Positions 17,440 through 27,194 of a DNA stretch of 46,316 nucleotides are shown in pieces. The DNA is taken from positions 1 to 46,316 of the forward strand of contig JFBG01000053.1 in assembly GCA_000583135.1 (NCBI GenBank). Reading direction: 5' to 3'. The notes under the pieces were generated by a model. The model ran no database searches, had not been told where the DNA came from, and saw nothing but the letters and a program-made list of their open reading frames with translations. How positions within the stretch are numbered: the stretch's first letter is position 1; each line of letters starts with the position of its first letter. Both the position numbers and the translations under genes were made by a program. Source of the DNA: Thioalkalivibrio sp. HK1 (GTDB lineage Bacteria; Pseudomonadota; Gammaproteobacteria; HK1).

Positions 17440-17665
17440 TCTGCGAGCCTTATACTTCGCACCGAAAAGTCCATCGGATCCAAAAATCCCTTTGGGATGC
17501 GATCGGACACTCCACGAACGCTATCTCGGGCTTTTCCTTCGATGCCGCAAAGAATCCCTCGCCGAGGAAACGCCACCGATCTCGATACCCGGGCGGAGCC
17601 TTGGCTCTTGGGTGGATCGAGCCTGCACTCCTTCGGGCGATGCGGATCTCGCACCCGAGCGGTCG
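17440..17665 (+). pseudogene. Decayed partial copy of the adjacent SMUG-type glycosylase gene
   Basis: The stretch aligns at nucleotide level with about 17815-18010 of the next gene. For example, RYLGLFLRCRKESLAEE-TPPI here matches RYLGLFQRCRGALSAEA-KPPI there, and CTPSGDADL matches the segment around VPFGDVGL. The key GINPGPFGMAQTG motif has lost sense through small frame changes, and no copy of the C-terminal half is seen. It fills most of the 363-bp gap after znuA. A remnant of an old tandem duplication. Confidence 0.6.
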
Positions 17666-17757
17666 AGGATAAAGACCGGCAAAACAAAGGCGTATCGCTT
17701 GGAAACCTTGCATCCGCAGGTCACCGCCGCTTGACTTCGTTCGGCGGGGAATGACCG

Positions 17758-18501
17758 GTGGGCGCAGCGCCTTTGGTAGCCATCGCCAAGGAACTCTCTT
17801 GCGATGTCGGGGATTTACGCTTCGCCCCGCCGGTCCATCGGGTCTATAACCCTTTGGACTATGCTTGGGCGCCCCATCGACGCTACCTCGGGCTTTTCCA
17901 ACGCTGCCGAGGAGCGCTTTCTGCCGAGGCAAAGCCGCCGATCTTGATGCTGGGGATCAATCCCGGCCCTTTCGGGATGGCCCAAACCGGGGTTCCCTTC
18001 GGCGATGTGGGGCTCACGCGGGATTGGTTGGGAATCGAGGCGAAGGTCCTTCGCCCCGAATCCGAGCATCCTCGGCGGCCGGTGCACGGCTTCGACTGCC
18101 GGCGGGGAGAGATGAGTGGCCGCAGGCTTTGGGGCTGGGCGCGGGATCGTTTCGGCAATCCGGATGATTTTTTTCAACGCTTCTTCGTGTGGAACTACTG
18201 CCCCTTGTGCTTCATGGAGGAAAGCGGCAAAAACCGCACCCCGGATAAACTCCCGGCACGAGAACGAGAGGCGCTCTTCGCAATCTGCGATCGCGCTCTG
18301 GCTCGCGTGGCCCGCCATCTCGGGCTTCGACACATCATCGGCATCGGCCAATTCGCGACCATCCGCGCCCGCGCCGCACTCGGCGACCAGGTGCCGCATA
18401 TCGACTACGCACCCCATCCAAGCCCCGCAAGCCCGATCGCCAACCGCGGTTGGGCCCAAGCCTTCGAGCATGCGCTGATCGAAGCCGGGATCGCCTTTTG
18501 A
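17758..18501 (+). CDS. SMUG1-type uracil-DNA glycosylase
   Basis: Base-excision repair glycosylase of about 247 residues that would remove uracil (and oxidised pyrimidines) from DNA. SMUG1 signatures are clear: motif 1 GINPGPFGMAQTG (residues 66-78) followed by VPFG, the NYCPLCFMEESGKNRTP block near the middle and motif 2 HPSPASP (His220). SMUG1 was first known from animals and is patchy in bacteria, replacing or adding to Ung. Start GTG 17758, with GGGGA eight bases earlier. A rotted partial copy precedes it. No other base-excision gene is adjacent; mutS lies 3.4 kb away. Confidence 0.85.
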   Translation: MGAAPLVAIAKELSCDVGDLRFAPPVHRVYNPLDYAWAPHRRYLGLFQRCRGALSAEAKPPILMLGINPGPFGMAQTGVPFGDVGLTRDWLGIEAKVLRPESEHPRRPVHGFDCRRGEMSGRRLWGWARDRFGNPDDFFQRFFVWNYCPLCFMEESGKNRTPDKLPAREREALFAICDRALARVARHLGLRHIIGIGQFATIRARAALGDQVPHIDYAPHPSPASPIANRGWAQAFEHALIEAGIAF

Positions 18502-18522
18502 TCATGCCAAGGCTCTTTCGGA

Positions 18523-20832
18523 ATGCCTCGAGTGGTCGCCTTGACTGACAACCCACCCAAGAGCGAAGGCAAAAGCGATCTCGGCCCCAGGGAATTCATC
18601 TGCTTGATCGCTTCGATGATGTCGCTGGTGGCGCTGGCGATCGATGCGATGCTGCCCGCCCTGCCCGCCATCGGAAACGATCTGGGGGTGGCCGACCCCG
18701 CCGATATCCAGCTCGTCATCATCGCCCTCTTCGCCGGCCTCGCCCTCGGACAAATGGTCTGCGGCCCCCTATCCGATCGCATCGGGCGAAGGCCCGCGAT
18801 CTTGGCGGGGCTCTTCGTCTTCATGATCGGAAGCATCGTTTCCTTCATCGCCACCGATTTCGATACGATGATCGTCGGGCGGATCCTTCAGGGTTTCGGA
18901 GCCGCCGGGCCACGGATCGTGATGGTGGCACTGGTACGAGATCTCCATCGAGGGCCGGTCATGGCCCGATTGATGTCGTTCGCCCTGTCGATCTTCATCA
19001 TCGTCCCCGCCATCGCCCCCGCCTTGGGACAAACGATCCTTTTGCTATCGAGCTGGCGGGGAATCTTCGCCGCTTTTTTCGTCTTCGCCGCCGGAATCTG
19101 TCTCTGGTTCGGGCTCCGGCAACCGGAAACCCTCCTCGCCGATCGCCGCCGGGCGTTGTCGATATCGTCCATCGGGCAAGCGACTTCGGAATTCTTCCGT
19201 TTGCGAATCGCTCTTGGCTACACCATCGCCACCGGCTTCGTTTTCTCGCCCTTCATCGTTTACTTAAGCACCGCACAGCAAATCTTTCAGCAGGTCTACG
19301 ATACCGGCCTCCTCTTCCCGCTCTATTTCGGGGTGCTTGCGCTGGCCCTCGGCGGGGCCTGCCTCGTCAACGGCAAATTGGTGGGGCGTTATGGGATGCA
19401 GCGGATATGCCTGTTCTCCGCCGCCGCCATCGTTTTCATCTCGCTGCCGGGATGGATCGGGAGATCGTGGTTCGAAGGGGAGATCCCGCTGTGGTCGTTC
19501 ATGATCTGGATGACGATCATCTTCGCCTTGGTCGGATTGCTCTTCGGCAACCTCGGGGCCCTTGCGATGCAGCCCCTTGGCCATATCGCAGGCATCGGAT
19601 CGGCCATCGTCGCCTCGCTCTCGACCCTGATCTCGATCGTCTTGGGAGGCCTGGCCGCCAGAGCCTTCGATGGGGATATCCTCTTGCTGCCCATCAGTTT
19701 CGCTCTTTTCGGCATCGGGGGCTTGGCCGCGATGCTTTTGGCCGAAGGAAAAAATACGATCCGAAGAATCAAACCCTTGATCCGGGCCATTGCACCCGCA
19801 TATCCCTCATCGACGAGATCACCATCGCCAACACAAGCAGATCCGGCGAAATCCGCGGCAAAGGAGATCTTTGCCGATACCGTAAATCCACCGAGGAAAG
19901 GGCATTCGATGGACAAGACATTGCAAAGCGCCATCTTCGCCGAAGGAGCGCGCGTTCATCGCTATTTGGAATATCGCTGCATTGGGGCTCCGGATGCCGC
20001 CGGGCGAAAACGCTTGGCCCGAACCATCGCCTCGGCCTTGGCCGCCGCCGACGATGCGGCTGCGCCCCCCAAGCGCATCGTCATCGCCTTCGGACGAAGG
20101 CTCTGGTCGGTACTGAATCCCGATGCCCTTCCCCTTGCGATGGACGACTTCCATGCCATTCAAGGGGCCAAAGGCCATGTCGCCCCGGCCACGCAATGCG
20201 ATCTATGGCTGTGGCTGCAGGCCGACGGCGAGGACGAGAATGTCGCGCGCACCTTGGCTTTGCATCGAATCTTGCGCCAAGATTTCGAATTGCAGCTGGA
20301 GCAGCCGGCCTTCACCTACTTCGCCTCCCGCGATCTGATCGGATTCGAAGACGGCACCGGCAACCCTCCCGACAACCAAGGCCGTATCGATGCCGCCATC
20401 GTCCCCGAAGGCCCGGGGGCCGGAGGCTCCTTCGTGCTGGCGCAACGCTGGGTCCATGACCTCGAGAAATTCGAAGCCCTCGATATCGAGACCCAGGAAA
20501 AAATCATCGGACGCACCAAGGCCGACAGCATCGAATTCGAAGGCGATGCAATGCCGCCCGATTCGCATGTCGCCCGCACCGATGCCGAAAAGGACGGGAT
20601 CGCATTGAAGGTCTTTAGGCGCAGCTCGCCTTATGCGACCCTCGATCGCTGCGGCCTTTATTTTCTATCCTTCGCCTGCGCCTTGGAGCGCCACCGGATT
20701 CAACTGGAACGGATGTTCGGCGTTTCCGGCGACGGTCTATCCGACCGATTGATCGATTTCTCCCGCCCCGATACCGGCAGCTATCTGTTCGCCCCCGCCA
20801 CCGGAGATCTCGAAAAAGGCTTGGAGCCATGA
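18523..20832 (+). CDS. Bcr/CflA-type MFS exporter fused in frame to a Dyp-type peroxidase
   Basis: A single open frame of 769 residues. Residues about 22-415 are a 12-helix major facilitator with GPLSDRIGRRP and LQGFGAAGPRIVMVALVRD, as in Bcr/CflA drug exporters. Residues 416-462 are a low-complexity Pro/Ser/Lys linker. From Met463 (ATG 19909) follows a complete heme Dyp-type peroxidase of the YfeX branch: GFEDGTGNP with distal Asp, the proximal His in DSHVARTD, and a C-terminal DTGSYLFAP. An AGGAAAGG site about seven bases before ATG 19909 suggests the peroxidase can also start on its own, so this may be two genes that lost the stop between them. The last four bases overlap the VOC gene. Confidence 0.75.
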   Translation: MPRVVALTDNPPKSEGKSDLGPREFICLIASMMSLVALAIDAMLPALPAIGNDLGVADPADIQLVIIALFAGLALGQMVCGPLSDRIGRRPAILAGLFVFMIGSIVSFIATDFDTMIVGRILQGFGAAGPRIVMVALVRDLHRGPVMARLMSFALSIFIIVPAIAPALGQTILLLSSWRGIFAAFFVFAAGICLWFGLRQPETLLADRRRALSISSIGQATSEFFRLRIALGYTIATGFVFSPFIVYLSTAQQIFQQVYDTGLLFPLYFGVLALALGGACLVNGKLVGRYGMQRICLFSAAAIVFISLPGWIGRSWFEGEIPLWSFMIWMTIIFALVGLLFGNLGALAMQPLGHIAGIGSAIVASLSTLISIVLGGLAARAFDGDILLLPISFALFGIGGLAAMLLAEGKNTIRRIKPLIRAIAPAYPSSTRSPSPTQADPAKSAAKEIFADTVNPPRKGHSMDKTLQSAIFAEGARVHRYLEYRCIGAPDAAGRKRLARTIASALAAADDAAAPPKRIVIAFGRRLWSVLNPDALPLAMDDFHAIQGAKGHVAPATQCDLWLWLQADGEDENVARTLALHRILRQDFELQLEQPAFTYFASRDLIGFEDGTGNPPDNQGRIDAAIVPEGPGAGGSFVLAQRWVHDLEKFEALDIETQEKIIGRTKADSIEFEGDAMPPDSHVARTDAEKDGIALKVFRRSSPYATLDRCGLYFLSFACALERHRIQLERMFGVSGDGLSDRLIDFSRPDTGSYLFAPATGDLEKGLEP

Positions 20833-21320
20833 ACATCCGGCCGCCCACCAGACAAATGTCCCGGGCGCCTGCGGATCGCCCGGCCAAAGCTTCGGGGTTC
20901 GGGATCAGCGTGGTGAGTTTGGGGGTCGGCGATCTCCTATCGGCGGATCGCTTCTATCGCGAGGGATTCGGTCTCATCCACGCCCGCCCGCCGCAAGAGG
21001 TGATCTATTTCGAACTGCCCGGGGCCCTGCTGGCCCTTTGTCAACGCAACGAACTGGCGCGCTATGCCGGACTTCCTCGCCCACCCTCCTCGCCGGGAGA
21101 AAAACCGAGCGACGATCCCTTCGGCGGCATCACCCTTTCGTGCAATGTGGCCTCTCGATCGGAGGTCGAGGATCGTTGCGCCTTGGCCCAACGGGCCGGG
21201 GCGAGGATCGTTCGAGAACCTCATGACGAACGATGGGGCGGATATTGCGCCTGGATTGCCGATCTCGACCACCATCTTTGGGAGATTGTGTTCAATCCCC
21301 GATGGTCCGGTGGCCAATGA
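20829..21320 (+). CDS. VOC (glyoxalase/bleomycin-resistance) family protein
   Basis: Small vicinal-oxygen-chelate protein of up to 163 residues. The beta-alpha-beta-beta-beta pattern is visible twice: ISVVSLGVGD-LLSADRFYREGFGL with YFELPGALLAL, then CNVASRSEVEDRCALAQRAGA with the final DLDHHLWEIVFNP. Family members include lactoylglutathione lyase, dioxygenases and resistance proteins; substrate not predictable. The ATG overlaps the peroxidase stop (ATGA), implying co-translation and perhaps a shared detoxification role. The first 20 residues are polar and Met10 (20856) may be the real start. Confidence 0.75.
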   Translation: MNIRPPTRQMSRAPADRPAKASGFGISVVSLGVGDLLSADRFYREGFGLIHARPPQEVIYFELPGALLALCQRNELARYAGLPRPPSSPGEKPSDDPFGGITLSCNVASRSEVEDRCALAQRAGARIVREPHDERWGGYCAWIADLDHHLWEIVFNPRWSGGQ

Positions 21321-21425
21321 CGCTTCTTGAAGTCGAACCCTTCGCTTCGAATATGAAAAAAGCGATATCTCGGTGTCTCATCGACGATCCGGTGGCCGCC
21401 AAGAGATCCTTCTCGCCTTTTACGG

Positions 21426-21749
21426 TCAGCGCTCCAAATGCTCGATCTTCCCCTCGACCATCTCCCACTCCTTCGCATCCTCGGGAGCGTCCTTTTTTTC
21501 GCTGAGCACCGGCCACTGCCTCGATAGCTCGGCGTTCAAGGACAGCCACTGTCGCTGATCCTCTCTTAGATCGTCCTCGGCGACGATCGCCTCCACCGGG
21601 CATTCGGGATCGCAAAGCGAGCAATCGATGCACTCCTCGGGATCGATGACCAGCATATTCGGGCCTTCATGAAAACAATCCACCGGACATACTTCGACGC
21701 AATCCGTATATTTACATTTGATGCACTGCTCGGTGACGACGAAAGTCAT
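21426..21749 (-). CDS. fdxA: 7Fe ferredoxin FdxA ([3Fe-4S][4Fe-4S])
   Basis: Small electron carrier of 107 residues. Cysteines at 9, 12, 17, 21, 25, 40, 43, 46 and 50 reproduce the 7Fe ferredoxin pattern of Azotobacter FdI shifted by one, including the extra cysteine spacing of the 3Fe cluster (CIKCKYTDC) and [16 protein letters not shown] for the 4Fe cluster. The acidic helical C-terminal extension is also normal for the family. GAGGAA lies about ten bases before the ATG. It follows mutS on the same strand after 161 bp; the partner reductase is unknown. Confidence 0.9.
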   Translation of the reverse strand: MTFVVTEQCIKCKYTDCVEVCPVDCFHEGPNMLVIDPEECIDCSLCDPECPVEAIVAEDDLREDQRQWLSLNAELSRQWPVLSEKKDAPEDAKEWEMVEGKIEHLER

Positions 21750-21910
21750 GGTCTGTCATTCCTCGGTTTCTTCAAAAAAGAAAATCCTCCGGGCGCAAAT
21801 GATATGCGCAAGATCGGGTGCTCGGTGATTTTATCGGCAAGGCTGCGGCAAAAAACCATGACACCCCGACCTCGACGAGGCCGGGCGAGAATCGACGATC
21901 GCAGGCAAAT

Positions 21911-24592
21911 TTATCGGATCGATCCATCGGTGCCCAAAGACTTCAAACGATAAAGGGTATCGAGAGCCTCTTTGGGCGAAAGAGCGTCGGGGTCGACCTG
22001 ATCGAGGGCCTGCAAAAGGGCCTGTGCCCGATCCGAGCGCGGATCGGAATCGACCTCGGCCGACGACGATTCGATTGCGAGCTCTCGCTCCTCGGGAAGC
22101 ATCGGGATCCCGCCGGGCCCGGAACCGAACAGACCGAGCTGCGGTGTGCTCGGCTCGGTCAATGCCGCATGCGGATGATCCTCGATGGTGGAGAGGATCT
22201 TGCGCGCCCGCCCGATGACCTCGGCGGGGATCCCCGCCAATGCCGCCACCGCGATCCCATAACTCCTATCCGCCGGACCCTCCTTGACCCGGTGCATGAA
22301 AACCAACCGCTCGCCGTGCTCGATGGCATCGAGATGCACGTTGACGACTCCGTCGGTGCATGACGGAAGCGCCGTCAATTCGAAATAGTGCGTGGCGAAA
22401 AGCGTGAACGAGCGAATCCTCGAAGAGAGATCGCAAGCGCAGGCCCATGCCAAGGCCAACCCGTCGTAGGTGCTCGTTCCACGTCCGATCTCGTCGATCA
22501 ACACCAAACTGATGGAGGTGGCGTTATTGAGGATCTGCGCCATCTCGCTCATCTCCACCATGAAGGTCGAGCGTCCGCCCGCAAGATCGTCCCCGGAGCC
22601 GATCCGGGTGAAGATTCGATCGATGGGGCCGATCCTCGTCGCCGCCGCGGGCACGAAACTCCCGGCATGGGCAAGCAGCGCGATCAATGCCGTTTGGCGC
22701 ATGAGGGTCGATTTACCCCCCATATTCGGCCCCGTCACCACCAGCATCCGACGCTCGTTATCGAGCGTGATATCGTTGGGGACGAAGGGGGTATCCGTAT
22801 TCCTTTCGACGACCGGATGCCGTCCCTCTCTGATTTCGATGCCCGGGGCATCATCGAGCACCGGGGCTCGATAGTCCAATGTCACGGCTCGTTCGGCAAA
22901 GGTGCAAAGAACATCGAGTTGGGCGATGGACCGGGCACAACTTTGCAAGTCCCCGAGATCCTCGGCGATGCGATCGATCAACGACTCGTAAAGCATCTTC
23001 TCTCTGGCCAGCGCCCGCTCTCGCGATCCGAGCATCCGATCCTCGAATTGCTTGAGCTCGGGGGTGATATAGCGCTCCACATTCTTGAGGGTCTGGCGGC
23101 GGATGTAATCGGCGGGGGCGCGAGCGCTTTGCACTCGACTGATCTCGATGAAGTAGCCGTGCACCCGGTTATAGCCGACCCGTAGATTCGGCAAGCCCGA
23201 ACGCTTTCGCTCCTTGCTCTCGAGATCCTCCATGAAGGCTTCGGCATTCACCGACACCCCGCGCAATTCGTCGAGCTCTTCGTCATAACCGGAGGCGATG
23301 ACCCCTCCATCGCGGATCAATACCGGGGGGGATTCGATCAGCGCTCGATCGAGCAATTGGGCGATCTCGGGAAAATCCCCGCTCGTGCCCGCCAGCGCCT
23401 GCACCCGCGGGCTATCGATCTCGAGAGCCACCGAGCGCAGTTGCGGGAGGATATGCAGCGCCGAGCGCAGCTGCACCAGATCCCGCGGCCGCGCGCTCCT
23501 CAAGCCGATCCGCGAGAGGATGCGCTCGATATCCCCGACTTCGCGGATCATCTTGCGCAGGTATTCGAATGCGCGACCCTCGATCAGCTGGCCGACCGCA
23601 TTCAACCGCAAAGCGATTTCCTCGTGATCCCGGATCGGACGGGTCAACCACCGGCGTAGCAGACGACTTCCCATCCCGGTGGAACTCCGGTCCATCACCG
23701 CCGCAAGGGTCGCCGACTCGTTATCCGAAAGCGGGCGCACGATCTCGAGGTTGCGCCGCGTTGCGGCATCGAGGGTCAGCGCATCGTCGTGGCCCTCGAA
23801 ATGCAGCGAGCGCACATGGGGCAAAGAACCCTGCTGGGTATCGCGGGCATAGAAAACCAAGGCCCCGGCGGCCCCGACCGCAAGCGGACGATCTTCGATC
23901 TCGAAGGCGCGAAGATCCAGGGTCTCGAACTGTTCGATCAACAAATTCCGGGCCGAGATCGGATCGAAATGCCATGCGGGGATGCGGCGCAACGCCGGAT
24001 GCTCGCTCACGAAATTCGGGGGCGATAAATCGTCCGGGATCAGAATTTCCGCAGGGGCGATGCGCTCGATCTCGGCTCGGGCGGATAGATCGCCGTCGAT
24101 CTCGGTACAAACGAAGCGACCGCTCGATATCTCCAATCCGGCGATGCCCCAATGCCCCTTGCCACCATGCACCGCCACCAGCATGTTGTCGCGATGCTCT
24201 TCGAGCAAATGCTCTTCGGTCAAGGTGCCGGGGGTAACGATGCGCACCACCTTGCGCTCGACCGGTCCTCGAGAGGTCGCCGGATCTCCGATCTGCTCGC
24301 AGACGGCGACCGACTCCCCTTGACGCACGATCTTGGCGATATAGGCATCCACCGCATGCGCGGGCACGCCGGCCATCGGGATCGGCTTGCCGCCGGATTT
24401 CCCGCGCGTGGTCAAGGCGATATCGAGCAAGGCGGCGGCCCGCTGGGCATCATCGAAAAAGAGCTCGTAAAAATCCCCCATCCGATAGAAGAGCAAGGTC
24501 TCGGGATGCTCCGATTTGATGCGTAGGTATTGCGTCATGACCGGGGTGTCTTGCCCCGAACGAGACGATGATTTCGAGTTTTTCGTAGACAT
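21911..24592 (-). CDS. mutS: DNA mismatch repair protein MutS
   Basis: Mismatch-recognition ATPase, 893 residues, usual length for alphaproteobacterial MutS. N-terminal mismatch-binding domain contains the Phe-x-Glu wedge in [11 protein letters not shown], then [27 protein letters not shown]. The C-terminal ABC-type ATPase has Walker [10 protein letters not shown], the ST[VF]MVEM signature region ([11 protein letters not shown]), and Walker [17 protein letters not shown] with FATHYFELT. The start MSTKNSK aligns with E. coli MutS a few residues before its QYL motif. Divergent from htpG. mutL is not in the window. Confidence 0.95.
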   Translation of the reverse strand: MSTKNSKSSSRSGQDTPVMTQYLRIKSEHPETLLFYRMGDFYELFFDDAQRAAALLDIALTTRGKSGGKPIPMAGVPAHAVDAYIAKIVRQGESVAVCEQIGDPATSRGPVERKVVRIVTPGTLTEEHLLEEHRDNMLVAVHGGKGHWGIAGLEISSGRFVCTEIDGDLSARAEIERIAPAEILIPDDLSPPNFVSEHPALRRIPAWHFDPISARNLLIEQFETLDLRAFEIEDRPLAVGAAGALVFYARDTQQGSLPHVRSLHFEGHDDALTLDAATRRNLEIVRPLSDNESATLAAVMDRSSTGMGSRLLRRWLTRPIRDHEEIALRLNAVGQLIEGRAFEYLRKMIREVGDIERILSRIGLRSARPRDLVQLRSALHILPQLRSVALEIDSPRVQALAGTSGDFPEIAQLLDRALIESPPVLIRDGGVIASGYDEELDELRGVSVNAEAFMEDLESKERKRSGLPNLRVGYNRVHGYFIEISRVQSARAPADYIRRQTLKNVERYITPELKQFEDRMLGSRERALAREKMLYESLIDRIAEDLGDLQSCARSIAQLDVLCTFAERAVTLDYRAPVLDDAPGIEIREGRHPVVERNTDTPFVPNDITLDNERRMLVVTGPNMGGKSTLMRQTALIALLAHAGSFVPAAATRIGPIDRIFTRIGSGDDLAGGRSTFMVEMSEMAQILNNATSISLVLIDEIGRGTSTYDGLALAWACACDLSSRIRSFTLFATHYFELTALPSCTDGVVNVHLDAIEHGERLVFMHRVKEGPADRSYGIAVAALAGIPAEVIGRARKILSTIEDHPHAALTEPSTPQLGLFGSGPGGIPMLPEERELAIESSSAEVDSDPRSDRAQALLQALDQVDPDALSPKEALDTLYRLKSLGTDGSIR

Positions 24593-24806
24593 TCAAAGCG
24601 CCACGCGCGATATGAAGAAGAAGAAAATCGTGGCCTCGACAAAGCCATCGAACACTGTCTTCTTAGTATGTATCGTATAACGTGAAATATTCCTAGCAAG
24701 GCAGCGAGAAGGCGGATTCGATATTCATTCGCGCGATTTTCGATTCGACATCGTCGAGTGCAAAAAAACCCGACGGGCAATTTCGTTTCTCTACGATGTC
24801 GCAAAA

Positions 24807-24835
24807 CTTGAAAGAACCCGTTCTCGCCCCCATCA
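24807..24835 (+). promoter_or_regulatory. Sigma-32 (RpoH) heat-shock promoter upstream of htpG
   Basis: CTTGAAA at 24807-24813, a 14-base spacer, then CCCCATCA at 24828-24835. This matches the RpoH consensus CTTGAAA-N13/14-CCCCATNT at all but one position. Predicted transcript start near 24842 gives a leader of about 88 bases before the htpG ATG. The rest of the 337-bp mutS-htpG gap holds no gene. Confidence 0.8.
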
Positions 24836-24929
24836 AGCGGGGATACTTGCTTGCAAGATTGGAATCCATCGCTTGATCCATCGCTTTGGATAAAGACGAT
24901 GATCGCCTTGGGAAGGGAGGATGAACGGG

Positions 24930-27044
24930 ATGACCGACGACGCTACCTTGGAAAACACGAATCGAGAGACTTTCGGATTTCAGGCCGAAATCAGTCGCCT
25001 GCTGGAGTTGATGATTCGCTCGCTTTACGGAAACAAGGAGATTTTCCTCAGAGAACTGATCTCCAATGCCGCGGACGCCGCCGACAAGCTCCGCTTCGAA
25101 GCTCTTTCCGACAGCGATCTCTACGAGGGGGATGGCGAGATCCGAGTGCGCATTCTCGTCGATCCGAAGGCGCGCACGATCACCGTCAAGGATAACGGAA
25201 TCGGCATGAGCAAAGAGGAGATCGTCGAGAACCTCGGCACCATCGCCCGCTCTGGTACCCGTGATTTCCTCGCCTCGCTGACCGGTGACAGCGCGAAAGA
25301 CGCCCAACTGATCGGACAATTCGGAGTGGGATTCTATTCCGGCTTCATCGTCGCCGATCGTATCACCGTCAACTCTCGGCGCGCCGGAAAGCCCGCCTCG
25401 CAAGGCGTGCGATGGCAATCGAATGGCGAGGGTGAATTCACCGTCGAGGACCTCGAAGTCGGTGATCGAGGAACCGAAGTCACCTTGCACCTGCGCGAGG
25501 ACGAGGACGAATTTTTAGCGCCCGAACGCATCAAGGGGATCGTTCGAAAATATTCCGATCACATCTCGATCCCGATCTCGATGCCCGGATCCGACGACGA
25601 TGACGATACCCAAGAAGAGAATATCAACCAAGCGACCGCACTGTGGGCGCGCAATAAAAACGATATCGACGATGACGACTACAAGAATTTCTATCGCCAT
25701 ATCGCGCACGATTTCGAAGATCCCCTAAGCTGGTTGCACCACCGGGTCGAGGGCAATCTCGAATACAACCTCCTGCTCTATATTCCTTCGCGCGCCCCCT
25801 TCGATCTGATGGATCGTTCGATCAAGCGCGGGGTCAGACTCTATATACGGCGGGTCTTCGTCATGGAAGACGCCGAGCAGTTGATGCCCGCCTATTTGCG
25901 CTTCGTCCGCGGGGTGATCGATTCCGCGGATCTGCCGTTGAATGTCTCGCGCGAGATCTTGCAAGAGGATCGACAGATTCGATCGATCCGCGCCGGGGCG
26001 GTCAAGAGGGTGCTGGATCTGCTGGCGTCGATGGCGAAAAACGATAGCGAGAAATACGAGACCTTCCAAAGGGAATTCGGAAAAATCATCAAAGAGGGAA
26101 TCATCGAGGACGAAAAGAATCGCGAGAGCATCGCCGGTCTGTTGCGTTTCGCTTCCACCGACCAATCGACCACGACCCCGTCCGTTGCGCTCGACGACTA
26201 TATCGAGCGCATGAAGGATCGGCAAAAAGGAATCTATTACATCACGGCCGGCGGCCATCGCGCCGCGCGCAGCAGCCCGCATTTGGAGGCCTTCGACAAG
26301 CACGGGATCGAGGTCTTGCTGCTGACGGATCCGATCGACGAATGGGTGGTCATGCACCTTGCGCAGTACAAGGAAAAACCCCTGATCTCGGTGATGAAGG
26401 GCGAGTTCGATCTCGACGATATCGCTTCTTCGAAGGAAGACGATTCGACGCAAGCGCAAGAAGACAAGGACGATACCGAAAGCGACGCCGACGCCGATGC
26501 GGATGAATACGAAGGACTTATTCTTCATTTCCGCAACATCCTTTCGGATCGCGTTCGCGATGTGCGCATCACCCGCCGCCTCGACAGCTCGCCGGCCTGT
26601 CTCGTGCGCGAGGAAAACGAGATCAGCCACCAAATGGAGCGCCTTCTCGATGCCGCCGGACAAAGCATCCACAGCGTGCGTCCGACCTTGGAGATCAATC
26701 CCGCCCATCCCTTGATAAAACACCTTGCGACACAAGCCAAGGAGGATATGAGCGACGACTGGGGGCATCTGATCTTCGAACAAGCCCTGCTGAGCGAAGG
26801 AGGAAGTCTGGAGGATCCCGCAGCCTTCGTGCGCCGAATGAACGAACTGCTCCTCGCGCAGGTCACGGTCCGCAAGGCGGCCCCTCGCAGGCGAAAAACG
26901 AATGCGGGCGGAAAAGCGAAGGGTCGGGGAGGCGCGGCAAGTACCGAAGCCAAGACCGATGGCGATGCCAAGACCGCGGCGAAAGCCAAAAAGAGCGGGG
27001 GCGAGAAATCGAAGGGCGCCAAGGCTCGCAAAGAAGATCCCTAG
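24930..27044 (+). CDS. htpG: Molecular chaperone HtpG (Hsp90) with unusual basic C-terminal tail
   Basis: ATP-dependent Hsp90 chaperone, about 704 residues against the usual 610-650. N-terminal GHKL ATPase motifs: FLRELISNAADA, DNGIGM, GTIARSGT and IGQFGVGFYSGF. Middle domain has the catalytic Arg region (PLNVSREILQEDRQIRSI), followed by a C-terminal dimer domain. Two additions: a very acidic stretch (ASSKEDDSTQ...DADADADEYEG) between middle and C-terminal domains, and a 56-residue Lys/Ala/Gly tail (from KAAPRRRKTN to ARKEDP). ATG 24930 is nine bases after GGAGG; the in-frame ATG at 24921 touches that site and is unlikely. Driven by the sigma-32 promoter upstream. Confidence 0.95.
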   Translation: MTDDATLENTNRETFGFQAEISRLLELMIRSLYGNKEIFLRELISNAADAADKLRFEALSDSDLYEGDGEIRVRILVDPKARTITVKDNGIGMSKEEIVENLGTIARSGTRDFLASLTGDSAKDAQLIGQFGVGFYSGFIVADRITVNSRRAGKPASQGVRWQSNGEGEFTVEDLEVGDRGTEVTLHLREDEDEFLAPERIKGIVRKYSDHISIPISMPGSDDDDDTQEENINQATALWARNKNDIDDDDYKNFYRHIAHDFEDPLSWLHHRVEGNLEYNLLLYIPSRAPFDLMDRSIKRGVRLYIRRVFVMEDAEQLMPAYLRFVRGVIDSADLPLNVSREILQEDRQIRSIRAGAVKRVLDLLASMAKNDSEKYETFQREFGKIIKEGIIEDEKNRESIAGLLRFASTDQSTTTPSVALDDYIERMKDRQKGIYYITAGGHRAARSSPHLEAFDKHGIEVLLLTDPIDEWVVMHLAQYKEKPLISVMKGEFDLDDIASSKEDDSTQAQEDKDDTESDADADADEYEGLILHFRNILSDRVRDVRITRRLDSSPACLVREENEISHQMERLLDAAGQSIHSVRPTLEINPAHPLIKHLATQAKEDMSDDWGHLIFEQALLSEGGSLEDPAAFVRRMNELLLAQVTVRKAAPRRRKTNAGGKAKGRGGAASTEAKTDGDAKTAAKAKKSGGEKSKGAKARKEDP

Positions 27045-27194
27045 TCGATTCGCTATGGGAGATTCGATACGAGGGATCCGAATCGGGAGACGGGAAGCGA
27101 TATCGGGCTCGGCTCGTTCCGATCCCTCGATATCGATCATCGACCGATCATCCACCGATACCACGAAGATCGATAGAACGAGCGGGTGTCGACG

